64,000 nucleotides of DNA from Bradyrhizobium sp. ORS 285. GTDB lineage: Bacteria; Pseudomonadota; Alphaproteobacteria; Rhizobiales; Xanthobacteraceae. Every line of letters begins with the position of its first letter. Positions within the stretch are counted from its first letter, which is position 1. A program made the position numbers and the translations under genes. The stretch covers positions 1,364,001 to 1,428,000 of the forward strand of contig NZ_LT859959.1 in the NCBI RefSeq assembly GCF_900176205.1. Reading direction: 5' to 3'. The notes below the pieces were generated by a model. It made no database searches. It was given only the letters and a program-made list of their open reading frames with translations, and was not told the origin of the DNA. Below are positions 7,080 to 15,268 of this stretch, in pieces.

Positions 7080-8637
7080 GGGCATCAACAACAGCCCTCG
7101 ATCGAGGGCATCGACTGGAGACATCCGCAGGCAAGCTGGCGACCGCAAAGCGCGGGTTGAGCCAATAATCCTTCGGCTTTGGGCGTTTGGGGAGTCACAA
7201 TACCTTCGATCTGTGATTCACTGCGCTGTATGAATGCTGAGCGCGACGCCGGTCCCGATGACATAGCGGCCTTGAAAGAGGCGCTGGCAGCCGAGCGCGC
7301 CAGGGGTTTGGAAATTGCGGCGGAGCTGGCTGTCGCCCGCGCGAAAGCCTCGGAAGACAGCGCGCTGATCGCCCAGCAGAAGCTGCAGATCGCCAAGCTG
7401 CGGCATCAGATCTACGGACAACAGTCGGAGCGCTCGTCGCGGCTGATCGAGCAGTTGGCGCTGACCTTCGAGGAACTGGAAGTCGACGCCACCGAGGACG
7501 AGCTGTCGGCAGAGCAAGCCGCGGCCAGGACGACGACCGTCCGCGTATTTACGCGCAAGCGTGCGGAGCGCCAGACCTTCCCGGAGCATCTGCCGCGCGA
7601 GCGGGTTGTGATCGATCCGCCACCCGCGTGCGAGTGCTGCGGCGGCCATCGCCTGCGCAAGATCGGCGAGGACGTGACGCGGACGCTGGAGGCTGTGCCG
7701 CGGCAGTGGAAGGTTGTCGAGACGGTGCGGGAGAAGTTCTCCTGCCGTGACTGCGAGAAGATCAGCCAGGCGCCTGCGCCGTTCTACGCCGTGGCGCGGG
7801 GATGGGCTGGTCTGAGCTTTGTTGGCCATGATCATGTTCGAGAAGTTCGGCCAGCATCAGCCATTGAACCGCCAGGCCGAGCGTTACGCCTTGGAAGGCG
7901 TGCCGATCGCGCTGTCGACCATGGCGGATGCCGTTGGATCGGTCTGTGCGTCGCTGGAACCTCTGCTACGCCTAGTCGAATCCCACGTTCTGGCGGCCGA
8001 GCGCCTTCATGCCGATGACACGACCGTGCCGGTGCTGGCCAAGGGCAAGACCGATACGGGGAGATGCTGGATCTACGTCCGGGACGATCGGCCGTTTGGC
8101 GGCGCCGACCGCCGGCAGCGATGTTCTACTACTCCCGCGACCGCAGGGGCGAGCACCCGCAGACGCATCTGGCAGGCTATGCCGGCATCCTGCAGGCCGA
8201 TGCCTATGACGGGTATAACCAGCTCTATCTGGCGGAGCGCCAACCTGGAGCGATCCGCGAAGCGGCGTGTTGGGTACATGCCCGGCGCCCGTTCTTCGTC
8301 ATGGCCGACATCGACGAGAACGCGCGACGCAAGGCTTCCGGCAAGAAGGACATTCCGCTGTCGCCGATCGCGGTCGAGATGGTGCGACGGATCGATGCAT
8401 TGTTCGAGATCGAACGCTCCGTCAATGGCAGGAGCGCCGAGGAGCGCGTTCGGGTGCGGCAGGCGCTGAGCCAGCCTCTGGTCGAGGACCTGGAGGTCTA
8501 TATGCGTGAGCAACTCGCCAAACTGTCCCGTGGCCACGACCTCGCCAAGGCGTTCAACTACATCCTCAAGCGCTGCGGATCTCGCGCTCCGGCTTCGGAC
8601 CGAGCTCGAGCGCAACAAGCTCCGCTTCACCGCGTTC

Positions 8638-10064
8638 GGTCGTGTCCCCGGGCGTGGTGTAACTCGGTAGAGCAAAGCCGTCCGCCCGCGCGCTCCCCCA
8701 TAGCGCTGTAGCGGGTGGACGGCTTTGCGGTGGTCACCGGCGATTGCCCGGTAGGGTCGGGTTGCTGACACCAACCTGATTCGAGGAACCACCGATGACC
8801 GACGAGATGATGAACCTTCGCGCACTCGTGGAGAAGGCCCCGGACGCGGATCTTCTGCGCGAGATGATCGGCTTTGCAGCGCAGCGGTTGATGGAGATGG
8901 AAGTCGCCGGGCTGACCGGGGCGGCCTATGGCGAGAAGAGCTCCGAGCGTCTGGCGCAGCGCAACGGCTACCGTGACCGGACCTGGGAGACGCGGGCCGG
9001 TTCGGTCGAGCTGCGCGTTCCCAAGCTGCGCAAGGGAAGCTACTTCCCGGGCTTCCTGGAGCCGCGCCGGATGGCCGAGAAGGCGCTGACCGCCGTGATC
9101 CAGGAAGCCTACGTCCAGGGCGTCTCGACCCGTTCGGTCGACGACCTCGTGCAGGCGATGGGGATGAGCGGCATCTCCAAGAGCCAGGTGAGCCGGCTCT
9201 GTGGCGAGATCGACGACAAGGTGAAGGCCTTTCTCGCCCGTCCGATCGAAGGCGACTGGCCGTATCTGTGGATCGACGCCACCTACGTGAAGGTGCGCCA
9301 GAACGGGCGCATCGTCTCGGTCGCGGTTATCGTCGCGATCGGCGTCAACAGCGACGGCCGACGCGAGGTGCTGGGCATGGACGTCGGCCCGTCCGAGGCC
9401 GAGACGTTCTGGACCGCGTTCCTGCGCAAGCTCACACGCCGTGGACTGCGTGGCGTGCAGCTCGTGATCTCGGATGCTCACGAGGGCATCAAGGCCACCG
9501 TCGCCAAGGTGCTCAATGCCACCTGGCAGCGTTGTCGCGTTCACTTCATGCGCAACGCTCTCGCTCATGCCGGTAAGAGCGGGCGCCGCGTGGTCTCCGC
9601 CTTCATCGCCACGGCCTTTGCCCAGGACGACGCCGAGGCAGCCAAGGCGCAATGGCGCAAGGTCGCCGACCAGATCCGTCCCAACGTGCCCAAGCTCGCC
9701 GCCCTCATGGATGAGGCCGAGCCTGACGTGCTCGCCTATATGAGCTTCCCGGCACAGCACCGCGCCAAGCTGCACTCGACCAATCCAATCGAGAGGGTCA
9801 ATGGCGAGATCAAGCGCCGCACCGAGGTCGTCGGCATCTTCCCAAACGAGGAAGCAATCGTCCGTCTCGTCGGTGCGATCCTGCTCGAGCAGAACGACGA
9901 GTGGGCCGTCCAGCGCGCCCGCTACATGACTCTGGAAACCATCGCGCCTTTGAGCGATGATCCCATTGCTGGCCTGCCCGCCGTGGCAGGCTGACCAGCT
10001 CGGCCCGCACCGGAATCGCCCGGTGATCCACCATGCCAGCTACACCACTCTATGGGACACGATC
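8638..10064 (+). mobile_element. IS256-family element, copy A, complete
   Basis: 1,427 bases with terminal inverted repeats GGTCGTGTCCCCGGGCG and (reverse complement of the right end) GATCGTGTCCC, and more internal identity around GTGGTGTA. Flanked by an 8-bp target duplication CCGCGTTC at 8630-8637 and 10065-10072. It carries one intact transposase gene. Its sister copy at 22416-23839 has the same ends and its own target duplication. Confidence 0.93.
8795..9994 (+). CDS. IS256-family (Mutator-type) transposase
   Basis: 399-residue DDE transposase of the IS256/MULE class. The N-terminal part ([52 protein letters not shown]) is family-typical, the first catalytic aspartate is in [11 protein letters not shown], the second in [13 protein letters not shown] and the glutamate in [15 protein letters not shown]. 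Start ATG with GAGGAACC upstream. Full length and uninterrupted, so probably active. It is nearly identical in structure to the transposase at 22573-23772 (differences scattered), so the two copies are relatives but not a fresh duplication. Confidence 0.95.
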   Translation: MTDEMMNLRALVEKAPDADLLREMIGFAAQRLMEMEVAGLTGAAYGEKSSERLAQRNGYRDRTWETRAGSVELRVPKLRKGSYFPGFLEPRRMAEKALTAVIQEAYVQGVSTRSVDDLVQAMGMSGISKSQVSRLCGEIDDKVKAFLARPIEGDWPYLWIDATYVKVRQNGRIVSVAVIVAIGVNSDGRREVLGMDVGPSEAETFWTAFLRKLTRRGLRGVQLVISDAHEGIKATVAKVLNATWQRCRVHFMRNALAHAGKSGRRVVSAFIATAFAQDDAEAAKAQWRKVADQIRPNVPKLAALMDEAEPDVLAYMSFPAQHRAKLHSTNPIERVNGEIKRRTEVVGIFPNEEAIVRLVGAILLEQNDEWAVQRARYMTLETIAPLSDDPIAGLPAVAG

Positions 10065-10356
10065 CCGCGTTCCTCGATGACGGGCGGATCTGCCTCTCGA
10101 ACAATGCCGCGGAGCGCGGTCTGAGAGGCATCGCTCTCGGTCGAAAATCCTGGCTGTTCTGCGGCTCCGATCGCGGAGGTCGGCGCGCGGCGGCCATGTA
10201 CAGCCTGATCGTCACGGCCAAAATGAACGGAATCGATCCGCAAGCCTGGCTGACCGATGTCATTGACCGGATTGCCGCTCACCCGTCCCAACAGCTCGAC
10301 GAACTGCTGCTCTGGAACTGGACGCCTCAGGCCGCAGCGCTCTCCACCCGAGCGGC

Positions 10357-10578
10357 ATGACCACGCACGTCAACAAAGTTCACCACGTCACCACCATCGC
10401 CAAGGTTGCCCAGGACCTCGGTGAAGATGAAGAATGGTTGCACGACGTCGCCAGCGAATTGGACATCGAGGATGGCGTCATCTGGGTCTACGGCGCTGGT
10501 GACGATGGCGTCATGGCCTTGACCGACTTCGGGATCGACAACCTGATCGAGCTTGTCAAAGCGCGTCGGCAGCTCTGA
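10357..10578 (+). CDS. Fourth IS66-linked frame, small acidic protein of unknown function
   Basis: 73-residue acidic protein beginning MTTHVNKVHHVTTIAKVAQD, with LGEDEEWLHDVASELDIEDG and VIWVYGAGDDGVMALTDFGI. Its ATG overlaps the tnpC stop (ATGA), so it is coupled to tnpC. The same frame follows tnpC in copy B at 12478-12721 (there frameshifted), which shows that it belongs to this IS66 type rather than to the flank. It lies before the right terminal repeat at 10638. Role unknown; a regulator or antidote-like passenger is conceivable but not shown. Confidence 0.65.
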   Translation: MTTHVNKVHHVTTIAKVAQDLGEDEEWLHDVASELDIEDGVIWVYGAGDDGVMALTDFGIDNLIELVKARRQL

Positions 10579-10638
10579 AATCTCTTTCCAGATGACGCCG
10601 CAAACCGGCACCCCCTGCGGCCTACGGCGGATGCTTAC

Positions 10639-10811
10639 CTTGCGACGCTTCTTGCCACGAAAAACTGACCTCAAATCCATGACGCCAGCCGCCATCAGAC
10701 AACGCGTCCACCGCCTCAACCATACCCCGCGCAAGTGTCTGGACTTCCAGACACCCGCCGAGGCATTCTCAAAACTCAAATCAACCGTTGCACTTCAAAC
10801 GTGAGTCCATC
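10639..10811 (+). pseudogene. 3' part of an IS30-family transposase, torn from its 5' part at 15.3-16.1 kb
   Basis: Directly behind the IS66 right end the frame reads RLRRFLPRKTDLKSMTPAAI and ends AFSKLKSTVALQT at a stop at 10802-10804, the standard C-terminus of IS30 transposases (RLNHTPRKCLDFQTPAEAF). The N-terminal part ends in GRLRR at 15269-15276 on the other strand. Both break points carry the same 8 bases CTTGCGAC, the target duplication of an IS66. The terminal segment to about 10811 contains an inverted repeat with AAGTGCAAC and CTCACG, matching the other IS30 end near 16158. Confidence 0.88.
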
Positions 10812-11313
10812 AGGCCAAATTCGGCGGAATGGACGTCTCGGAGGTCAAGCGGCTGAAGACGCTGGAGGACGAGAACACGCGGCTCAAGCGGCTGCTGGCG
10901 GATGCCCTGCTGGACAATGCCGCCCTGAAGGATCTCCTGGGAAAGAAGTGGTGACGCCCGCGGCGAAGCGGAAGGCTGTCGTACATCTCGTGGGCGTTCA
11001 CGGGATGAGCAATCGGCGGGCGTGTAAAGCCGTCGGCTGTTGCCGCATGACGGTCAGATATCAGACGAGCCGGGCCGATGATGCCGGGCTGCGGCAGCGC
11101 ATGAGGGCGATCGCCCATGAGCGCCGCCGCTTCGGCTATCGTCGCCTGCACGTCCTACTCAGGCGGGAGGCCTACCTGGTCAATCACAAGATGCTGTTCC
11201 GGCTGTACCGGGAGGAACGGCTCACGGTGCGCCGCAGAGGTGGCCGCAAGCGGGCCCTCGGCACACGTGCGCCGATGACGGTGCCGCTGCCATACTCGGG
11301 CAAGACCCATTAG
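10812..11313 (+). pseudogene. IS3 fragment: end of orfA and start of orfB
   Basis: Continues the IS3 orfA exactly where the fragment at 16159-16351 stops (WKA | KFGGMDVSEVKRLKTLED), the break being the IS30 insertion point with AGGCC at both edges. orfA ends LLGKKW; orfB follows from a GTG with VTPAAKRKAVVHLVGVHGM and runs to LTVRRRGGRKRALGTRAPM, then is cut off near 11290 before the catalytic core. No right terminal repeat. Not functional. Confidence 0.85.
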
Positions 11314-11674
11314 AAGCCATAGTTGATACGCTAGCTATTGGACGAAACTAGCATTGATTCTTCTCGCATCACATTTGCGGGCCGTCAGACCAAGCATGAA
11401 CTACACAGTATTGGAACGTACTTTTATACCGCGCAGCATACCATGGCGCAGACCCCACTCCGAATGCCCGCCCGTAGAACACCGCCAAGGTTCAGCTTTA
11501 AGTCCAAGACAAAAGAGCGTACATATACTTCATTTGATGCAGACGCTGTCCAAATATTGCGAGCGGCCCTCAGATAAAAGGAACTTCTTATCGTCGATAA
11601 TGCACCTTCCTACAAGCGGTATGATATGCATTTTTGGAAAGCCCCCCCCGCTCTGCACACTATGGAAAGCTCTC
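11314..11674. other. Upstream region of the FkbM methyltransferase, no certain gene
   Basis: AT-richer than the surroundings. The methyltransferase frame stays open upstream to 11354, but the extension has no domain-like composition. I looked for a nod box (ATC-N9-GAT repeats) and for a tts box and found no convincing match. It contains a C8 run at 11643-11650. Confidence 0.4.
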
Positions 11675-12322
11675 ATGTCGTCAGTAGAAGTACATAAGGA
11701 CATCCTATCCCTTCTGAAAAAGCCCAATCCGGTTATCCTAGATATCGGCTGCAATGACGGAACTGATACGCTCGCGTTCCTCGATTTGTGCCCGCAATGC
11801 AAGCTCTACTGTTTCGAGCCAGATCCCCGAGCGATCGCTCGCTTTAAAAGAAAGCTGGGCAAATCCCTCGATAAAGTGGAACTTTTTGAAGTCGCAATTA
11901 GCGACCGGAATGGGACAATCGACTTTCACCCCAGCAATGCGGACGGGGATGCGAAGAATTGGGATCTATCAGGTTCAATACGCCGTCCGAAGAACCATTT
12001 GATCGAATATGATTGGGTTCGGTTTGAACATCCCTTCTCGGTTAAAACGCGTCGGCTGGACGACTGGAGCCGCGAAGTCCAGCTAGGTGAAGTCGACTTG
12101 ATCTGGATGGACGTTCAAGGAGCCGAAGCTGACGTCATCGCCGGCGGGATGCGGACCATGAGGTACTCGCGTTTCATCTACACCGAATATAGCGACCGCG
12201 AACTCTATGAAGGTCAGCCGACCCTGCAAGCCATTCTGGGGTTATTGCCATCATTTGAAGTAACGGTTAACTACCCCCGCACAGCAGAAGGTGACGTGTT
12301 GCTGAGGAACAGACAAATGTAG
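11675..12322 (+). CDS. FkbM-family SAM methyltransferase, possible NoeI
   Basis: From the ATG at 11675 the protein is 215 residues. SAM-binding motif I is VILDIGCNDGTDT (residues 20-32), with the acidic FEPDPRA block after it, DLSGSIRRPKNHL in the middle, VDLIWMDVQGAEADVIAGG as motif IV-like segment and YTEYSDRELYEGQPTLQAIL near the end, all as in compact FkbM methyltransferases that O-methylate sugars. In rhizobia NoeI is an FkbM-type enzyme that 2-O-methylates the fucose of Nod factor, which would suit this island, but I cannot confirm orthology. The open frame extends upstream to 11354. It is stranded between an IS3 remnant and an IS256 remnant and lies in a segment that was probably inverted. 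Confidence 0.75.
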   Translation: MSSVEVHKDILSLLKKPNPVILDIGCNDGTDTLAFLDLCPQCKLYCFEPDPRAIARFKRKLGKSLDKVELFEVAISDRNGTIDFHPSNADGDAKNWDLSGSIRRPKNHLIEYDWVRFEHPFSVKTRRLDDWSREVQLGEVDLIWMDVQGAEADVIAGGMRTMRYSRFIYTEYSDRELYEGQPTLQAILGLLPSFEVTVNYPRTAEGDVLLRNRQM

Positions 12323-12345
12323 CATGCTGCCGATTTTGGCCGTCC

Positions 12346-12443
12346 AGGGCATCAAGGCCACCGTCGCCTAGGTGCTCAATGCCACCTGGCAGCGTTGTCG
12401 CGTTCACTTCATGCGCAACGCTCTCGCTCATGCCGGTAAGAGC
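12346..12443 (+). pseudogene. Remnant of an IS256 transposase gene
   Basis: About 98 bases match the middle of the IS256 transposase (GIKATVA ... [20 protein letters not shown] region, compare 9485-9582), with AAG changed to the stop TAG. It ends at GGTAAGAGC, where the IS66 right end begins at 12444. So IS66 copy B's right end was inserted in an IS256 copy, the rest of which is gone. Confidence 0.85.
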
Positions 12444-12477
12444 GTAAGCACCCGGCGTAGGCCGCAGTCTGACTATA

Positions 12478-12721
12478 TTATCTGGATTGCCGGCGTTTGA
12501 GCAATCCTTGGTTCTCCTTGTGCATTCGAACTTGTTCGATCAGATTTTCGACGCCCGCGTTGGTGAAGGCCTGGACGCCATCTTCTCCGACGCCATAGAC
12601 CCAGACCACGCCGTCCTCGATCTCCATCTCGTTGGCCACGTCGATCAGCCAGCCTTCATCTTCCCCGAGGTTTCGCGACCTGGGTGAGGGTGGTGACGTG
12701 ATGAACCTTGTTGACGTGCAT
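12478..12721 (-). pseudogene. Fourth IS66-linked frame, frameshifted copy
   Basis: Starts 2 bases after the tnpC stop with MHVNKVHHVTT and, after the loss of one base near 12680, continues DEGWLIDVANEMEIEDGVVW and VYGVGEDGVQAFTNAGVENL, homologous to the 73-residue protein at 10357-10578. It ends at 12478. The parallel position in both IS66 copies marks it as part of the element. Confidence 0.7.
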
Positions 12722-12723
12722 GG

Positions 12724-14373
12724 CTATGCCGCTCGAGCGGAGAGCGCTGATGCCGGTGTCCATTTCCAGGGCAGCAATTCGTCCAGCCGGTGAGCCGGGT
12801 GAGAGGCGATGCGCGCGAGGACATCGGCGAGCCAGGCCTGCGGATCGATGCCGTTCATTTTGGCGGTGACGATCAGGCTGTACATCGCAGCTGCGCGCCG
12901 GCCGCCGCGATCAGACCCGCAGAAGAGCCAGGATTTTCGACCTAGGGCGATGCCTCGCAGACCGCGCTCGGCGGCATTGTTGGAGAGGCACACACGACCG
13001 TCATCGAGGAACAGCGTGAAGCTCGGCCATCGCTTCAGCACGTAATTGAATGCCTTGGCAAGGTCGTGCCCCCGGGCGAGCTTGGCGAGTTGCTCTTGCA
13101 TGTAGAGCCGCAGGTCTTCGGTCAAAGGCCGACTGAGCGTCTGCCGTGCTTCGAGACGCTCCTGCGCGCTTTTGCCATTGATGGAACGCTCGATCTCGAA
13201 CAACGCATCGATCCGGCGCACGACCTCGATTGCGATCGGAGAAAGCGGGATCTCCTTCTTGCCCGCAGCCTTGCGGCGCGCATTCTCCTCCAGATCGGCC
13301 ATGGCAAAGAACGGGCGCCGCGCATGCGCCCAGCACGACGCCTCGTGGATCGGTCCAGGGCCGCGTCCAGCCAGATAGAGCTGGTTATAGCCGTCATAGG
13401 CGTCGGCCTGCAGGATGCCGGTATACCGCGCCAGATGCGCCTGCGGATGCTCGCCCTTGCGATCACGCGAGTAGTAGAACATCGCTGCCGGCGGGTCCGC
13501 ACCACCGAACGGCCGGTCGTCCCGGACATAGATCCAGCACCGCCCCGTGTCAGTCTTTCCCTTGGCCAGCACCGGCACGGTCGTATCGTCGGCATGAAGG
13601 CGCTCGGCCGTCATGACATGCGCTTCAACCAGGCGCAGCAGCGGGTCCAGCGACGCACAGACCGACCCCACGGCATCCGCCATGGTCGAGAGCGCTATCG
13701 GCACGCCCTCCAGCGCGTAGCGCTCGGCCTGGCGGTTCAAGGGCTGATGCTGACCGAACTTCTCGAACATGATCATCGCCAGCAGGCTCGGCCCGGCCCA
13801 TCCCCGCGCCACGGCATGGAACGGCGCCGGCGCCTGGCTGATCTTCTCGCAGTCCCGGCAGGAGAACTTCTCCCGCCCCGTCTCGATCACCTTCCATTGG
13901 CGCGGCACCACCTCCAGCGTCCGCGTCACGTCCTCGCCGAGCTTGCGCAGCCGCTGGCTGCCGCAGCATTCGCAAGCCGCCGGCGGCTCGATCACCACCC
14001 GCTCGCGGGGCAGATGTTCGGGGAAGGTTTGTCGCTCGGTGCGCTTGCGCGTGAAGGCGCGGACCGTGCTGGTCTTCGCCGCGGCGCGTTCCGCCGCAAG
14101 CTCGTCCTCGGTGGCGCCAGCTTCCAGCTCTTCGAACGTCAGCGCCAGTTGTTCGAGCAGGCGTGATGAACGCTCCGACCGCTGCCCGTAAATCTGATGC
14201 CTCAGCTTGGCGATCTGCAGCTTCTGGGACGCGATCAGGGCTTCGTCTTCCGATGCCTTGGCTCGGGCAGCCGCAAGCTCGGCAGCGACCTCCAATCCCT
14301 TCGCGCGCTCGGCCCCCAACGCCTGTTTCAGGGCGACGACGTCATCCGGTCCAGCATCGCAATCAGCTTTCAT
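12724..14373 (-). CDS. tnpC: IS66 TnpC transposase, intact
   Basis: 549-residue DDE transposase. An N-terminal coiled-coil (ALKQALGAERAKGLEVAAEL) and LRHQIYGQRSERSSRLLEQL are followed by a zinc-finger-like CECCGSQRLRKLGEDVTRTL and CRDCEK, then the transposase core with LHADDTTVPVLAKGKT, YVRDDRPFGG, LQADAYDGYNQLY and CWAHARRPFF, and the tail SNNAAERGLRGIALGRKSWL. Length and motifs are complete, so it is probably active and could supply transposase to the broken copy A. Confidence 0.95.
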   Translation of the reverse strand: MKADCDAGPDDVVALKQALGAERAKGLEVAAELAAARAKASEDEALIASQKLQIAKLRHQIYGQRSERSSRLLEQLALTFEELEAGATEDELAAERAAAKTSTVRAFTRKRTERQTFPEHLPRERVVIEPPAACECCGSQRLRKLGEDVTRTLEVVPRQWKVIETGREKFSCRDCEKISQAPAPFHAVARGWAGPSLLAMIMFEKFGQHQPLNRQAERYALEGVPIALSTMADAVGSVCASLDPLLRLVEAHVMTAERLHADDTTVPVLAKGKTDTGRCWIYVRDDRPFGGADPPAAMFYYSRDRKGEHPQAHLARYTGILQADAYDGYNQLYLAGRGPGPIHEASCWAHARRPFFAMADLEENARRKAAGKKEIPLSPIAIEVVRRIDALFEIERSINGKSAQERLEARQTLSRPLTEDLRLYMQEQLAKLARGHDLAKAFNYVLKRWPSFTLFLDDGRVCLSNNAAERGLRGIALGRKSWLFCGSDRGGRRAAAMYSLIVTAKMNGIDPQAWLADVLARIASHPAHRLDELLPWKWTPASALSARAA

Positions 14374-14442
14374 GCGACGTAGTGAATCACAGATCAGGCC
14401 GGTTGGAACTCCCTAAATACCGGAATCCGCAACTATCTCTGC

Positions 14443-14790
14443 TCAGCCTGCGCTTTGTGGCCGCCATGTCAGCTGCGGATTCCTCCAATCGATCGCCTCA
14501 AGCATGTAGGCCATCTGCGCGGCCGAGATCGACACCGCGCCATTGGACACCGAAGGCCAGATGAACTTTCCTCGGTCGAGGCGCTTGGCGTAGAGCGACA
14601 AGCCGATCCCGTCATGCCACAGGATCTTGACCAGATCCCCGCGACGGCCGCGGAAGATGTAGAGATCGCCGGCGTGGGGATCTCGCTTCAAAATCTCCTG
14701 GACCATCAGGGCCAGGCTCTGCATGCCACGGCGCATGTCCGTGTGGCCGGTCGCAATCCAGACCTTGACGCCGCTCGGGATCGGAATCAT
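14443..14790 (-). CDS. tnpB: IS66 TnpB accessory protein
   Basis: 115 residues, MIPIPSGVKVWIATGHTDMR ... DLYIFRGRRGDLVKILWHDG ... YMLEAIDWRNPQLTWRPQSA, the complete IS66 Orf2-type protein. It overlaps tnpA by 4 bases (ATGA) and precedes tnpC by about 70 bases. Used here as reference to identify the split copy at 4314-7160. Confidence 0.93.
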   Translation of the reverse strand: MIPIPSGVKVWIATGHTDMRRGMQSLALMVQEILKRDPHAGDLYIFRGRRGDLVKILWHDGIGLSLYAKRLDRGKFIWPSVSNGAVSISAAQMAYMLEAIDWRNPQLTWRPQSAG

Positions 14791-15182
14791 CGCGGCCTCA
14801 AAAGGTCGAGAATGCGCCGAAGTGCCTCGGTGTCTACGTCGCGGTCGACGCGCACGCAGCAGTCGTCCAGTTCGATCTCGATCTTTCCGGCCCGCATGCT
14901 CGGTGCGGCACGCGATGGCGACGGTGGTGATGGCACCCTCGTCAAGTCGTCAGCCTGCGACGACACGATGGCGACAGGAACGATAGCCGGCACAGCCTCG
15001 GCACCCAGCCGGCCCTGCCGCGCCTGCCGGCGCCAGGTGAACAGCAGGCTCTGAGCCACCCCATGCCGCCGGGCAACTCCGCAGACGGTCTGCCCGGACT
15101 GCATCGTCTCCTCGATCAGACGAACCTTATCCTTATAACTCCATCGACGCCGCCGTTCGGCGCCCAAAACTTCCATCTGCAT
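14787..15182 (-). CDS. tnpA: IS66 TnpA accessory protein
   Basis: 131 residues beginning MQMEVLGAERRRRWSYKDKV, with a helix-turn-helix VCGVARRHGVAQSLLFTWRR and a C-terminal acidic segment GKIEIELDDCCVRVDRDV. It belongs to the IS66 Orf1/IS3-like HTH group and differs from the TnpA of copy A, although the TnpB and TnpC partners are close. Confidence 0.88.
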   Translation of the reverse strand: MQMEVLGAERRRRWSYKDKVRLIEETMQSGQTVCGVARRHGVAQSLLFTWRRQARQGRLGAEAVPAIVPVAIVSSQADDLTRVPSPPSPSRAAPSMRAGKIEIELDDCCVRVDRDVDTEALRRILDLLRPR

Positions 15183-15268
15183 CGCCGCATGACCTCAAGG
15201 CTGGACTTAAGGCCATATCCTTAGGGTGCCGGTCACGCCGAACAAGGCGGCCTACGCCGGAGCGATAC

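Larger units (their letters stand above)
4612..7110 (+). mobile_element. Mobile unit carrying a large serine recombinase, inserted in IS66 tnpB
   Basis: Bounded by a 9-bp direct repeat TCGAGGGCA at 4603-4611 and 7102-7110, which occurs once in the restored tnpB. The unit carries a small frame (4642-5007), a large serine recombinase (5011-6744) and the recombinase's displaced C-terminus (to about 7079). The right junction lies in a perfect 16-bp palindrome GCCCTCGATCGAGGGC (7094-7109). No IS-type inverted terminal repeats are seen. The repeat could be a target duplication or the crossover core of a site-specific integration; the sequence alone does not decide. Confidence 0.75.
4314..7160 (+). 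pseudogene. tnpB: IS66 TnpB, split by the serine recombinase unit
   Basis: TnpB is the 115-residue accessory protein of IS66 (IS66 Orf2 family). The N-terminal 99 codons (4314-4611) read MIPIPSGIRVWIATGHTDMR and DLYIFRGRRGDLVKILWHDG, ending in YMLEG. The missing C-terminus is found at 7111-7160, reading IDWRHPQASWRPQSAG before the stop at 7158-7160; the intact copy at 14443-14790 has the equivalent IDWRNPQLTWRPQSAG. Joining 4611 to 7111 restores the frame exactly, so the intervening 2,499 bases are one clean insertion. Confidence 0.9.
7230..10360 (+). pseudogene. tnpC: IS66 TnpC transposase, two frameshifts and an IS256 insertion
   Basis: TnpC is the DDE transposase of IS66. The copy starts MNAERDAGPDDIAALKEALA and can be aligned throughout with the intact 549-residue copy at 12724-14373. 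An extra T near 7819 (after WAGLS) and a missing C near 8111 (at GADPPAAMFYY in the intact copy) break the frame. An IS256 occupies 8638-10064; its 8-bp target repeat CCGCGTTC belongs to the FTAFLDDGR codons. About 40 bases before the insertion have no counterpart in copy B. The tail GLRGIALGRKSWLFCGSDRG to the stop at 10360 is normal. Not functional. Confidence 0.9.
3870..10638 (+). mobile_element. IS66-family element, copy A, inflated by two nested insertions
   Basis: Termini are GTAACCCTCCGCCGGGGGCC on the left and, reverse complemented, GTAAGCATCCGCCGTAGGCC on the right (ending 10638), the GTAA ends typical of IS66. Gene order is tnpA, tnpB, tnpC and a small fourth frame, as in copy B at 12444-15268. 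A serine recombinase unit (4612-7110) sits in tnpB and an IS256 (8638-10064) in tnpC. The 8-bp flanks do not match (left GGAACGGC, right CTTGCGAC); the right flank instead matches the flank of copy B's left end at 15269-15276, so the two IS66 copies have recombined with each other. Confidence 0.85.
12444..15268 (-). mobile_element. IS66-family element, copy B
   Basis: 2,825 bases in minus orientation with ends GTAAGCACCCGGCGTAGGCC (right end, from 12444) and GTATCGCTCCGGCGTAGGCC (left end, at 15268). It carries intact tnpA, tnpB and tnpC and a frameshifted fourth frame. The 8-bp flanks do not match each other: 12436-12443 is GTAAGAGC in an IS256 remnant, 15269-15276 is GTCGCAAG in an IS30. 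The latter is the complement of the flank of copy A's right end. Confidence 0.88.

Noticed and set aside
11314..11674. nod box or tts box in front of the FkbM methyltransferase
   Set aside because: No segment matches the ATC-N9-GAT pattern or the GTCAG-TT-TCG core well enough.
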